In this document: piece by piece, positions 1 to 9,913 of the stretch | Numbering within the stretch: position 1 is the first letter of the stretch | How the letters are laid out: each line of letters begins with the position of its first letter | Source of the DNA: Selaginella tamariscina | Taxonomy: Eukaryota > Streptophyta > Lycopodiopsida > Selaginellales > Selaginellaceae | Direction of reading: 5' to 3' | Assembly: GCA_003024785.1 (NCBI GenBank) | Contig: PUQB01000143.1 | Location: 124,001 to 188,000 of the forward strand | Length of the DNA stretch: 64,000 nt | Notes under the pieces: generated by a model | What the model was told of the DNA's origin: nothing | What the model saw: only the letters and a program-made list of their open reading frames with translations | Databases searched by the model: none | Made by a program: the position numbers and the translations under genes

Positions 1-1055
1 TTGAAAATTCAACTTAGAAGAAGGCCTGTTGGTGCGAATGTGTCGACGAAGAAGCCACACGAGATCACCAATCTTGTATGCAGGTGCCGGCTGATGGTGA
101 GCATCAGCATGATGCTTGTACCGTTCTTGTGCCTGCTGAAGGTGAACCTGGAGATCATCCTGTACCTGCCGAAGATGCTGAAGACGATCCTGTACTGCAG
201 GAGCGGAAGAAGGAGAAGCGGGAAGAGCGAAGTCAAAACGTGGATGGTGGCCTGTAAGAGCAAAGAAAGGTGTCTGTCCTGTAGATGCGTGAACGGAGTT
301 GTTGTAGGCAAACTCCGCCATTGGAAGAAAGTCCAACCAGTTGTCCTGCTAGTAACTGATGAAGCAACAAAGATACTATTCTAAGGTCTGAATTGTGCGT
401 TCGGACTGCCATCGGTTTGTGGGTGATATCCTGAAGAAAGATCCGCTTTAACCTGTAGACTCCGAAGAAGCTCTCGCCAAAACTTGGACATGAATTGTGG
501 ACCTCGATCAGAAACAATGCTCTCAGGAAGACCATGGTGTCAGAACACTTCGCGGATCACCAACTCAGCAGTTGTCTGGCCTGTAGCAGTCTTGTTACAT
601 GGTAGGAAATGAGCCTGTTTGGTGAAACGGTCAACCACCACAAGAACTGCATCAAATCTGCGAGAAGGAGGAAGATCTGTGAGGAAATCCATAGAAATGG
701 ATCTCCAAGGAGCAGAAGGAACAGGAAGAGGACGAAGAAGACCAGAAGGTGTATGACGAGGCATCTTCGACCTGTTGCAGGTGTCACAACTCCGTACAAA
801 CCTTTCCACAAAACCTCGCAACCCAGGCCACCAATAGTTGCGAGTCACCAACTCAACTGTCTTGGCCACACCGAAATGTCCTGTAGCCGGGGTATCATGA
901 CAATCCTGTACCACACGAGTCCTGTAAACACCAACAGGAACGTACAGGAGACCTTCCCAGTACAGGAGTCCGTCCTGTATGGCAAACAGCATGTAGTTTG
1001 AACGGGCTGGAGGAAGAGGAGCTTGCAATGTCAGGACTAATGTGTGAGAACACAT
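1..1055 (-). pseudogene. Integrase of family-B chromovirus copy 1
   Basis: The minus strand encodes the zinc-binding HHCC module (HDTPATGHFG followed by CDTCNRSK) and the start of the catalytic core (SMDFLTDLPPS, VVVDRFTKQAHFLPC) at about 540-1055. The rest of the core (second Asp in SDRGPQF, Glu in [13 protein letters not shown], both seen in copy 2) lies at about 230-540 but in shifted frames, so this copy is broken. Integrase inserts element cDNA into chromosomes. The C-terminal region would continue left of base 1. Confidence 0.85.
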
Positions 1056-1061
1056 TCCTTG

Positions 1062-2732
1062 TCAAGTCATCTGTAGCCAACTGCGAACGGATGTCCTATA
1101 GGAGTGTTGAATCTGTTGGAGCCTGATGAACCTGTAGTGCCGCAAGCCGGAATCGATCAGGACCCAACAGCACTTGTCTTTGACAGTCATATGCAGGATC
1201 GCATGGGACTGGTGCAAGGTAAGAGCGCCTAGACAATGCGTCCGCCTTGCCATTCCAAAAACCGGGCCTGTAGACAATGACGAAATCAAAACGTGATAGG
1301 AACTCCGCCACCTAGCCTGTCGTCGACTGAGAACTCGAGCCGTTTGAAAGTACTCCAAGTTCTTGTGATCCGTAAGAACTTGTACAGGATGCGCAGCACC
1401 TTCCAGGAAATGCCGCCACTCCTCGAACGAATCCACAATGGCCTTGAGTTCCTTGTCATGAATTTCGTAATTGATTTCCGTCGAAAGGAACTTACGAGAG
1501 TGAAAAGCTACAGGATGAAGCAACTTGTCTTCTCCAACTTGTGATAGGACGGATCCTACTGCAAAATCCGAGGCGTCTGCTTCAACGAAGAAAGGACGAG
1601 AAGGATCAGGATGTGCTAAAATCGGAGCTATCGTGAAGGTGTCCTTGAGTGTTGTGAATGCATGTTCTGCCTTGTCGGACCAAGAGAAAACCTCTGTGCG
1701 CTTGGTGAGTTCCATGAGTGGAAGTACACGCTTGGAGAAGTCCTGTATGAACCGCCTGTAGAAGTTTGCAAAGCCAAGGAAACATTGTACATCTCCTACC
1801 GACTTGGGCCTCTCCCACTCCACGATGGTTTTCACCTTGTGCATGTCCATGGAAACGCCAGCAGGAGAGACGATGTAGCCCAAGAACTCCACAGAATCCC
1901 TATCGAAAAAACACTTCTCCAACTTCGCATACAGGCCATGCTCGCGAAGCCGCTGTAGAACCAATCGTACATGCTTGTCATGTGCCGCCAGGTCCTTGGA
2001 GAAAATCAAAATGTCGTCGAGGTAGATCACCACAAACTGGTCCAAGAAGTCACGAAAGATGTCGTTCACCATGTGTTGGAACACGGCTGGGGCATTGGTA
2101 AGGCCGAAAGGCATTACCGTGTACTCGAAGTGTCCATACCTTGTACGAAAGGCAGTCTTCCACTCATCGCCTGGACGAATCCGTACAAGGTTGTAGGCCC
2201 CTCGTAAGTCGATCTTCGTGAACACCTTTGCTCCTCGCAGCCGATCGAGAAGTTCCGGGATCAATGGCAACGGGTACCGATTCCGAATGGTAACTTGATT
2301 CAAACCCCTGTAGTCCACAACCAAACGTAAGCTCCCATCCTTCTTCTTGACAAAGAAGATAGGCGCTCCTGCAGGGGACTTTGAGTGACGAATGAAGCCG
2401 GATGCCAAGTTGTCCTCGATGTACTGGCGAAGAACCTCCAACTCTGTGGGTGACAATGCGTAAATCGGTCCGAACGGTGGAGTCTTTCCTTCTGCAAGAT
2501 CAATAGGACAGTCGTAGGACCTGTGAACAGGAAGAACTGTAGCCTTGTGCTTGTCAAAAACGTCCTTAAAGTCGTGGTACTTGGATGGTAGAGAAGAAGG
2601 AGGAGAAGGAAGGAGTAGGCGAAGGAGATTGAAAAACAGGAGAGTCAGACACAGGAAAGGTAGAAAGGACGTAGGAGTTACTTGAAAGGCAAAAAGGTGG
2701 AAAGGAGCAGGATCAGTGGTAAGTTCATGCAT
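1062..2732 (-). CDS. Reverse transcriptase-RNase H of family-B chromovirus copy 1
   Basis: One open frame of 556 codons contains the RT palm and fingers ([41 protein letters not shown], active-site [18 protein letters not shown]) and then RNase H ([54 protein letters not shown]). These are the hallmark motifs of Ty3/gypsy pol. The frame opens in a proline/serine-rich linker after the protease and is lost after RNase H where another frame (1096-1311) continues. It is the best preserved pol segment in the window and could be part of a recently active copy. Its counterpart in copy 2 is broken into many frames. Confidence 0.92.
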   Translation of the reverse strand: MHELTTDPAPFHLFAFQVTPTSFLPFLCLTLLFFNLLRLLLPSPPSSLPSKYHDFKDVFDKHKATVLPVHRSYDCPIDLAEGKTPPFGPIYALSPTELEVLRQYIEDNLASGFIRHSKSPAGAPIFFVKKKDGSLRLVVDYRGLNQVTIRNRYPLPLIPELLDRLRGAKVFTKIDLRGAYNLVRIRPGDEWKTAFRTRYGHFEYTVMPFGLTNAPAVFQHMVNDIFRDFLDQFVVIYLDDILIFSKDLAAHDKHVRLVLQRLREHGLYAKLEKCFFDRDSVEFLGYIVSPAGVSMDMHKVKTIVEWERPKSVGDVQCFLGFANFYRRFIQDFSKRVLPLMELTKRTEVFSWSDKAEHAFTTLKDTFTIAPILAHPDPSRPFFVEADASDFAVGSVLSQVGEDKLLHPVAFHSRKFLSTEINYEIHDKELKAIVDSFEEWRHFLEGAAHPVQVLTDHKNLEYFQTARVLSRRQARWRSSYHVLISSLSTGPVFGMARRTHCLGALTLHQSHAILHMTVKDKCCWVLIDSGLRHYRFIRLQQIQHSYRTSVRSWLQMT

Positions 2733-2972
2733 GGTAGTGGTAAGAACTCGGAGAGGAGAGGAGGGAGCTGTGACTGAAAAAGAGGAAGGATCTTGGGGGG
2801 TGGAACAGAGGCAGAGTAAAAAGGAGGCAGGATTGGGAGAAACCTGTGTGGATGTTGACGAGTGTACAGGATTGGAAAATCCTGTACAGAAGTCCGTGGT
2901 TGCACAGGAGTGAGGGAAGCCTGTGAGTGTGCTGACGAACCAACAGGAGGTGGATCTGTTGAGGAGGAACCT

Positions 2973-3560
2973 TCAACTGATACAGGATTGGGAAGAACCC
3001 TGTACAGGAATCCGCAAACTTACAGGAGTGGAGAGAACCTGCGGATGTGCTGAGGAACTGACATGAGGTGAATCCTGTCGAGGAAGAGTCTTCAACACTG
3101 GTACAGGAACAGGCACGGTCAATCCTGTAGCTTGTACTGCCTCAGACACCAAGGATGTATCCTGCACGCAGGAAGGTACAGGATTGATCCTGGCTGCTGG
3201 AGAGGAAAACGTGAGCGTCCTAGACCTCCAGTCGATCTGCGGATTTGCAACAACGAACCATGGCATGCCAAAAATGATGGGAGTCGACCGAGTCTTGATC
3301 AAGTTGAAGGAAATCGAACAGTTGAATGCACCATGACTGCAAGAGAGAGGTGTGGTAGCGTGGGTAACTGCGCCAGAAGCAATCAAACGACCATCGGCCA
3401 CCTCTACAGGAACTGCACGCTTCAACTTCACCACCGGAATGCCATGCTGAGCTGCAAAAGTGTCATCCATGAAACATGCATTTGCACCAGTGTCTAACAG
3501 GGCAAACTCCTTGAGCTCTCGTTATTGAGGCGAATGTGTACAGGAAACTTGAGTGTGGAA
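2973..3560 (-). pseudogene. Retropepsin-type protease region, family-B copy 1
   Basis: The minus strand reads LLDTGANACFMDDTFAAQHG near 3430-3510, an aspartic protease active site (DTGA) as in gypsy elements, followed by KRAVPVEVADGRLIASG and IIFGMPWFV, typical of the second half of the fold. The DTGA start and the rest lie in different frames because of a frameshift near 3500. It would cut the gag-pol polyprotein. A long proline, valine and serine-rich linker (about 2680-2970) separates it from the RT. Confidence 0.8.
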
Positions 3561-3611
3561 TGGTATGAGCAGCACCAATGGAGCCTGCACCTACGTCCAA
3601 CTTCGCGGCTC

Positions 3612-4585
3612 CTAGACGAAGTGGACATTGAAGTTTTCCGACTGAACTTCAGCTTCGGCTTCACGCGTCTTGAACTTTCTGGCTTTATTAGGACATTCCG
3701 CCACCTTGTGTCCTGCTGCACCACAATACAAGCATAGGTTCTCACCCCGACGACGTTGCTTCTCAGCAGTTGAAAGTGGGCCACGCTTGGATTTGTTAAC
3801 CTCCATAGGAACTGCTCCAGAAGGTGTCGTAGGAACATGTGCTACGGCTACAGGATTGGTTGGCAGGAACTGCTGACGGAATTTTTCCTGACGGCGCTCG
3901 AACAAACGGTTGTCGCAGCGAACGGCCTGTTGCATGATCTCCGCTAACGTTTGAGCATCCGGTAATGTAAGGAGAAGGTCCTTCACATCATCCCTCAGCC
4001 CAAAACGGAAGTGTTCGATCAATGCAGTCTCGTCCCATGGAATGTTCGTGCACAATTGCTGAAATTCGGATGCATAAACGGAAGCTGGTCTGGATCCTTG
4101 TGTGAGCCTTCCGTAACTTTGTGCATGCAGAACGGTACTTATCAGGATCTCCAAAACAGGCTTCAAAGGCAGCCACGAAACCTTCAAAGTCTTCCATCAA
4201 TGGGTCGTCACGCTCAAGGGAGCAACCCAAGCTCGTGGAGATCCACTTAGTAAGGATGCCAAAAGGCCAACCTTTTGTGCATCCGTCGAGTAGCGGCGTG
4301 GTTGCATGCGGATCAAGAGCCGGATCTGATTCAGGAAACCTTGGAAATCGGCACGGTTGCCACTGAACTTCTCTGGCATGCTGATCTTCGGCTCCGGAGA
4401 AAAGTTCGATGAAGAAGGAACCACCGATGCCTGAGAGAGAGCCTGCGCAGCAGCCTTGGAGGATGCATCAGCAGCTGCATGTGCCGCATGGGTGGAGCCT
4501 TGCAGATCGGTGACCACTTGGCGCAAAGTGGCCAGCTCATGAAGCAACATTTGGTGCTCGCGTTGAAGTGCTCAAAATCAGCCAT
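3612..4585 (-). pseudogene. gag of family-B chromovirus copy 1
   Basis: It starts with MADFEHF at 4585 (copy 2 has MADFEQFQ). A retrotransposon gag core follows (GNRADFQGFLNQIRLLIRMQ, GSPRAWVAPL, FEGFVAAFEACFGDPDKYR, SYGRLTQGSRPASVYASEFQ), then a CCHC zinc knuckle CLYCGAAGHKVAEC near 3680-3720. The pieces lie in at least three frames, so one-base changes near 4570, 4230 and 4170 break it. Gag forms the particle that packages element RNA. Confidence 0.85.
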
Positions 4586-4669
4586 GATCTTATGAAAGAA
4601 AGAAAGGAGAAAAACGAAGGAAAAGAATCAAGGAAAAAAAAGTAGCTGGGAAACGAAGAGCTATGAAAG

Positions 4670-4682
4670 CAGTTACTATCAA
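4670..4682 (-). other. Self-priming primer-binding site, family-B copy 1
   Basis: The plus-strand sequence CAGTTACTATCAA, two bases from the LTR edge at 4685, is the exact reverse complement of TTGATAGTAACTG at 4969-4981 inside the LTR. It does not resemble the tRNA-Met site TGGTATCAGAGC found in most plant elements. Tf1/sushi-group elements prime minus-strand DNA from the 5' end of their own RNA; this arrangement fits that mechanism. Confidence 0.75.
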
Positions 4683-4968
4683 ACTGTCAAGCCACGATCC
4701 AGGAACCAGGAAGCGAGTAGGATTCCGGAACAGGAAGGCTTGACTCAGGAACAGGACCGAGAGCAGGACAGGAACTAGGAACAGGAACAGGACGGATCCA
4801 GGAGCAGGACAGGATCAGGATAGGATCCGGGAAGACAGGAAAGGCAGGACAGGATCCAGGAACAAGATAGGAACTAGACAGGATCCAGAGCAAGACAGGA
4901 GCAGGAGGCAAAGAGTAAGACAAGAACAAGACAAGAAAGGAACAAGAATAATCGTAGAATGACTGGTG

Positions 4969-5012
4969 TTGATAGTAACTGATTGTACAACAATTAGGTC
5001 GGAGCTTTTATG
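4969..5012 (-). promoter_or_regulatory. LTR promoter: TATA-like box and inferred transcript start
   Basis: On the minus strand CATAAAAG (5012-5005) is followed about 30 nt later by CAGTTACTATCAA (4981-4969). Copy 2 has a perfect TATAAAAG at 50949-50942 and the same 13-mer at 50918-50906. The start site is inferred from spacing only; it would place the self-complementary 13-mer at the RNA 5' end. Confidence 0.55.
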
Positions 5013-5086
5013 CTCACAACTCCAAGCTAATCTAGTCATGAGTCTAATCTAGTCATGAGCTAAGAATAGTGTCCCTTATCCTCTAG

Positions 5087-5255
5087 GCATATCCTGTAGC
5101 ATATCCTATAGGCATATCCTATAGGAATATCCTATAGGTATATCCTGTAGGAATATCCTGCAGGCATATCCTGTAACCCGTATCCTGTATCCGATCCTGC
5201 ATCCTGTATCCTGTATCTGGAAACATGTATCCTGCATCTGTATCCTGTATCGGGT
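5087..5255. repeat. Degenerate short tandem repeats (TATCCTGTA-like)
   Basis: About 15 imperfect units of 11-12 bp of the form ATATCCTGTAGG followed by shorter TATCCTGTATC units. They form the outer end of the family-B LTR; the same repeats occur at 51005-51165 and 56330-56460. Confidence 0.85.
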
Positions 5256-5267
5256 TGTGACATAGAT

Positions 5268-6365
5268 TTTCGACGGTTGAATGCCGACGGAGAGGACTTG
5301 TTCCCCATCCCATTCACAAAGGCCATCCTAGAAGACATAGTGGGCCACGAGATGTACTCATTCATGGACGGCTTCAGTGGATACAACTAGGTGACTATCG
5401 CAGCGGAAGACCAAGCCAAAACGCATTCATCACGGACTGGGGTGCTTACGCCGTTAGAGTTATGCATTCGGCTCTGCAACGCTCCAGCCACATTTCAGAG
5501 GTTGGTCCAGCGGGTATTCTCAGACAACCTCACAGATTTTGTCAATGCATTCCTGGACGACTTCACAGCTTATGGACCAGTGCAAGACCATGTGACACGC
5601 TTGGAATGGGTGTTTCGGCGCTACCAGGAATATGGGATCTTAACCCCTCAAAGTGTGTATTTGGCATGACCGCCAGGAAGTTACTAGGGCACATCATTTC
5701 CAGGGAAGGCATCACGGTGGACCCAGGTTCAGTACGACACTGGCCGAAATGCCACCTCCACAGAACATTATGGAACTCCGAAGGTTCCTGGGGAAAGCAG
5801 GGTTTCTACCACAAGTTTATCTGGAAGTATGCGAATAGGGCCCAACCAAATGACCGAATTACTCACCAAGGAGGCACCGTATGAATGGACCGCCCACCGA
5901 CAGGAGGCCTTCGAAGACATAAAGCGCCAGCTAGTGGAAGCGCCCATCCTCATCCCACCGGATTGGAACTGACAGTTCCACCTACAAACGGATGGCTCAA
6001 AGCATAGCTGCGGGTGCGGTCCTATCCCAAGAGGATGATGAGAGGATGCTCCGACCCATAGCGTATGGAAGTCGACTCATGACGCCGGCCGAACGCAACT
6101 ACTCGGCGACTGACAAAGAATGCCTGGCAGTCATCTATGGGTATCCAAGTTTCGCCACTACCTTCTGGGCAACCACTTCATACTGATCATAGATCACCAT
6201 GCTCTGCTGTACCTCGTAAACAAACCGCAGCTCACCAGGAGGCCAGCTTGGTGGATACTCCTCTTGCAGAAGTTTGAGTTTACCGTAGTCCATAAAGCAA
6301 GTAAACTGCACGTATCACCAGATCCTCTCCCGAATAACGAGCGGCAAACTAGCGAAAGCCGCTGA
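5268..6365 (+). pseudogene. RT-RNase H fragment of the older gypsy element
   Basis: Frames at 5270-5460, 5391-5669, 5653-5880 and 5990-6365 together show YSFMDGFSGYN, LCNAPATFQRLVQRVFSD, AFLDDFTAYG, LGHIISREGITVDP (RT) and then AAGAVLSQEDDERMLRPIAY, ERNYSATDKECLAVIYG and HHALLYLVNKPQLTRR (RNase H). Each is a known block of gypsy pol. Frames change at least four times and an in-frame stop follows GYN, so it cannot make a working enzyme. Confidence 0.85.
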
Positions 6366-6699
6366 TTTGCTCGACATACCAGACGCTAACCTTTTCTGGA
6401 CAACTGTTGAACAAGGCACATTACCATGAACCACCAAACTAAGGACTGGTCCGAACGTCCCAGAGTGGCAACAACCGATACGGCACTACCTCACTAGTGG
6501 GTTAAATGGCCTCTCTGGCACATCAGTGACACAGACAGAGCCTTGCCCGAAGGTGCTTACCGTTCCAACTGATCGGGGATCAGCTATACAAGCAAGGGAG
6601 GAATGACATACTCCGGAGATGCCCACTGACTTGGGAAATTCCTGAGATTTTCGAGGCAGGCCACACGGGACCAGGGGCAGGATACTTCAGGGGAGACAA

Positions 6700-7735
6700 A
6701 ACGGCCAGGAAGATCCTACAAATCGAACTTTGGTGGCCAACATTCTTCTAGGACGCCACCAAGGTAGCAAGGAGCTGTACCGATTGTCAACGAATAGGCA
6801 AACCCACGGCAGGCCAAGGCATGGAGTAGCACCCCTTGGCAGGAATGGCAGCATTTGAGAAGTGGGGCCTGGACTTCGTAGGACCTATCAACCCAAGGGC
6901 CCACACGACACACTCCAGGTACATTATAGTGGCAACGGACTACGCCACAAAATGGGTAGAAGCAAAGGCACTCAAGGAGGCAATGGCAAGACAAACAGCG
7001 AGGTTCATCTATACAAACATTTTGACACAGTTCAGATGCCCACTGGAGCTGGTGTTAGACAAGGGGAGCCACTTCATCAATGAGACTGTCCAAGAATTGG
7101 TCAACGCATTTGTCATCGCACGTCAACAGCCTACTATCCATAGGGAATGGACAGACCAAGTCCACAAACAGGGTACTGGTCACCATCTTAAGGAAGCTCT
7201 ACCATAGGGAACCCAGGCGATGGGAAGAAATGCTACCATCGGTGTTATGGGCATATCAAACAACGTTCAAAATCGCAACGGGAACAACACCCTTCCAGCT
7301 AGCCTATGGTCTGGAGGCCATCATGCCATGGGAGTTCACCATACCCAGCTTACAGACGAACTTGGACCACAGGATCACGGACGAACCAGCGGTAGCACGG
7401 AAAAGACTACAACAACTGGAACAACTAGACGAAGTACGATTCTTAGCACAATTGACGAGAGAAAACCGACAATAGTAGACCAAACAAGCTAGGGATAGGA
7501 AAAAGAAACACCAAGAATATAAGCCAAAACAGTGGGTATGGTGGTTCAAGAACCACAAGCACTCCGGAAAAGCAAATTCCGGCCAAGATGGAAAGGACCA
7601 TATGAGGTGCTAAAAACCTTCAACAATGGCACGATTCTACTGGGGGCCAATGGGCAGCCATTACAACAGAAGGTTAACGGCAACCACCTCAAGCCATACA
7701 TTCACCCGACAAGAACCTTTGCTTGGGGGAAATGA
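6700..7735 (+). pseudogene. Integrase fragment of the older gypsy element
   Basis: The zinc-binding part reads ATKVARSCTDCQRIGKP near 6755-6800. The core gives WGLDFVGPINP and YIIVATDYATKWVEAKAL (6860-6970), then FRCPLELVLDKGSHFINE (7032-7085), TILRKLYHREPRRWEEMLPS and TPFQLAYGLEAIMP (7180-7330). The C-terminal GPY/F module is FRPRWKGPYEVLKTFNNG at 7577-7630, ending in GNHLKPYIHPTR. Frame changes near 7140 and 7490 and a stop near 7471 break it. Confidence 0.85.
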
Positions 7736-7739
7736 GAGA

Positions 7740-8100
7740 GAGAGGTAAACCCCACGAGCCTTCGGGGCAAAGGCATGGTTGGAGTAGCGGCATTAAGAAT
7801 TGAGGGAAGGGGCACTCAACGGGAGAGCGGGGACCCCAGTCCCACACGAGTGGCCAGCTCACAGGTCACATGGTTCACGAGAGTGGACCACACATGTGAG
7901 CACGTAAAACGGGGCAATAATGGCAGGCGGCACCATTAATGCCTGATTATGGCATGTGGAAGGACACGCCGGGCATATCAAGCGAGGTAGGCTGCCATGT
8001 AGGCACCATCTTTGGAAAGACAATAGGGGTGAGCCAAAGCACACCCACTTTTCACAGGAAAAATCAACCATTCCCCAGCATCAAGATGATGGAGTGGACC
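7740..8100. other. Non-coding stretch after pol of the older gypsy element
   Basis: No sustained reading frame or recognisable motif is seen. It probably is the spacer between the integrase stop at about 7735 and the accessory frame that starts near 8100. Confidence 0.4.
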
Positions 8101-9913
8101 ACGTAGAACAAGCCGGTGACCATCTAGCACGTCTGGGTGCGGTACGAGGGCCAGGATAGGATTGTGGAGCTTGTGGCTCTCAAGTTCTCCAGATTTCAGG
8201 AGTTGATCAATAGACCCAACGTGCGGAAGGTGCGGAAGCAGATGCGACTACTCGGCTTTTCGAGGCCCCGTGGGGAGAAGTGGAGAAGCCCGGATTTTCA
8301 GCACGGGCCAGCCATTTCATCCAGACCATACAGCTAGAGATAGGGAAAACCAAGCGAGAGGAGCTAAATCTAGATTGGGCGGCTCTACGAGCTTCTGCAT
8401 CGATCTCAATCAGCTAGCCGCCATGTTTTGCCTACCAAAGAGTGGCAATCTCTTGGAAGACCTGGGGGAACCCAGACTCTAGTGGTTCCCCACCAACCGA
8501 GATGAAATCACAATGTCCAGACTCTCCATATAGGAAAGGGACGACGTGGACGAGTTCCTGGCACTTACAATGTTTATGTTCCGGAAGAACAAAGAGGCAG
8601 GTCGCCATGCAACTAGCGAGCGCCCTCGGCAATGCCTGGGAAGGAGTCACAGTGGACTGGGCTGACTGCCTTAGGCACTACATGATCCCGGCCCTGACCC
8701 GCGGACCGGACAAAGGCTCATGACGGCGGGCCACCTCAGTGTGATGATCACCTGGATCATTAGCCAAAGCCCAATTCCCCTACCAGAGCAATTCTACTCG
8801 AACACCATCGGGAATTGGGGGCAGGAGAACAAGCGGGCCCCAGCCAAACCAAAGAAGGGAAACAGCCGGACACATCGGAGTCTTCGCGGAAACGTGTGAG
8901 AGAAGACTCCCTTGTGGAGCAAGCCAGGGGAAGAGGACCGCGGGGAAAGAAGCAAAGGGCCTCCACCACGATGTCCCATTGGCAGTTCCCAGAGCAAAGG
9001 CCCCACCAATCCAAGGGCCGCGGAACACAGGGGCGTGTTCCGTCGGCCCCTCGCAGGCCAACGAAGTGAACATCAAGGAGACACATGTAACGTGCTGAAG
9101 GGGACGTACAAATACTTCAATGCAAAGGACCTCTACAGTGCATATGGAGCTATCCAAGGCCTTCGGTCAAATTTGGAAGTCTGTAGCGGTGTACAATGGT
9201 TTGGATCTCCCGGGGGTTACTGCGGAACACAACACAATAATACAAGAGCTCACAGACAGCTATTGAACCACTCAAAAGGAGGCCTGAGAGTACTCGGACC
9301 AGCTTCTCAAGGGAGTCCACCTTTGGGATATCGCGGAAGCCAGGAGGAAGCAAGCAGAGGAGACGTGTCAATAGTTGATCGACAGCTTGGATCAACTTTA
9401 GATCAAGTACAACCACATCCAAAAGCTCCACGACCAAAAGACGAGAGTTTGAGTAGGTCACAACAAAGAAGGAGCGATAAGTTTTCGAGCTTGGCTCCAC
9501 ACTTGAGTAGCGCGAGGCAAAGCTTAGCCGGGTTCACTAGGAGTTGGCCACAACCAAAGAAGAGCTGCACCAAGCCACCAACCAGCTCGAAGTCATCCCC
9601 TCATCCTCCTCGGAGGGACCCACTCCCGAGTCGTATGGAGCTCTGGTAACCGTCTCCCCACTCGCAAAGCACCAACCAATCGAAGACCCGCAAGACTAAG
9701 CACGGACCATCAGGGAGCTAGAGGTACACACCCAGCTACAGGCTCAACTCCTCATGGCAAAGGAATAGGAGCTACAATACTCGCGAGAACGGGCGCAGGA
9801 CCTGGAGGGTCAGCTCAAGCAGGTTCAAAACAATAGGCAGGGTCCAAGGCAAAGCTCCAAAGGGTGATCGTGTTACGGGAGGCGACCATCACCACACTAA
9901 AGACCACACTAGC
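8100..9913 (+). pseudogene. Accessory reading frame downstream of pol, coiled-coil C-terminus, split by insertion
   Basis: Broken frames give WVRYEGQDRIVELVAL (from about 8131), WFPTNRDEITMSRLSI near 8480-8530, a basic Ser/Arg-rich part (SSRKRVREDSLVEQARGRG, 8878-8935) and a Gln/Glu/Lys-rich coiled coil (RTIRELEVHTQLQAQLL, AQDLEGQLKQVQNNR, 9695-9840). The frame reads straight across the family-A element: TTLKTTLA before 9913 joins ATENEIAMYQELQG after 24582 and stops at 24635-24637, confirming the insertion boundaries. The first part slightly resembles plant mobile-domain proteins, which is weak. Extra genes after pol are known in some plant gypsy lineages. Confidence 0.5.

Larger units (their letters stand above)
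1..5262 (-). mobile_element. Ty3/gypsy chromovirus, LTR family B, copy 1 (3' end outside window)
   Basis: Read on the minus strand the order is LTR (4685-5262), primer site, gag, protease, reverse transcriptase/RNase H, integrase, which is the Ty3/gypsy order. The element leaves the window at base 1 before its second LTR. Protein similarity (RT with YLDDILIFS, gag with a CCHC knuckle) and the self-primed primer site point to the Tcn1/Tf1/sushi side of the chromoviruses; copy 2 at 50757-56475 shows a decayed chromodomain. The outer end at 5262 is followed by TAGAT, a possible target duplication that cannot be checked here. Insertion is into an older plus-strand gypsy element. Several frameshifts split the genes. 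Confidence 0.9.
4685..5262 (-). repeat. 5' LTR of family-B copy 1 (578 bp)
   Basis: On the plus strand it begins TGTCAAGCC and ends GGTTGTGACA, the same ends as both LTRs of copy 2 (50757-51179 and 56059-56475). It is longer than these because of expanded purine-rich (AGGACAGGA-like) repeats at 4700-4930 and TATCCTGTA-like repeats at 5087-5255. A TATA-like box (minus strand CATAAAAG, 5005-5012) lies about 30 nt before a 13-nt stretch that matches the primer site. Confidence 0.9.
5268..9908 (+). mobile_element. Older degenerate Ty3/gypsy element, interrupted on both sides
   Basis: It begins abruptly in the RT domain next to the family-B LTR, so its 5' part lies left of the window. It continues through RNase H, integrase with a GPY-type C-terminus, and a downstream accessory reading frame that is itself cut at 9913 by the family-A element and resumes at 24583. 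Many stops and frameshifts show it is old. Motifs (FLDDF in place of YLDD, integrase FVGPINP) resemble the plant Athila/Tat side of Ty3/gypsy; that placement is inference. Confidence 0.75.

Noticed and set aside
4670-4682. tRNA primer-binding site for the family-B element
   Set aside because: The sequence next to the LTR matches no plant tRNA 3' end that I know but is perfectly complementary to the element's own LTR.
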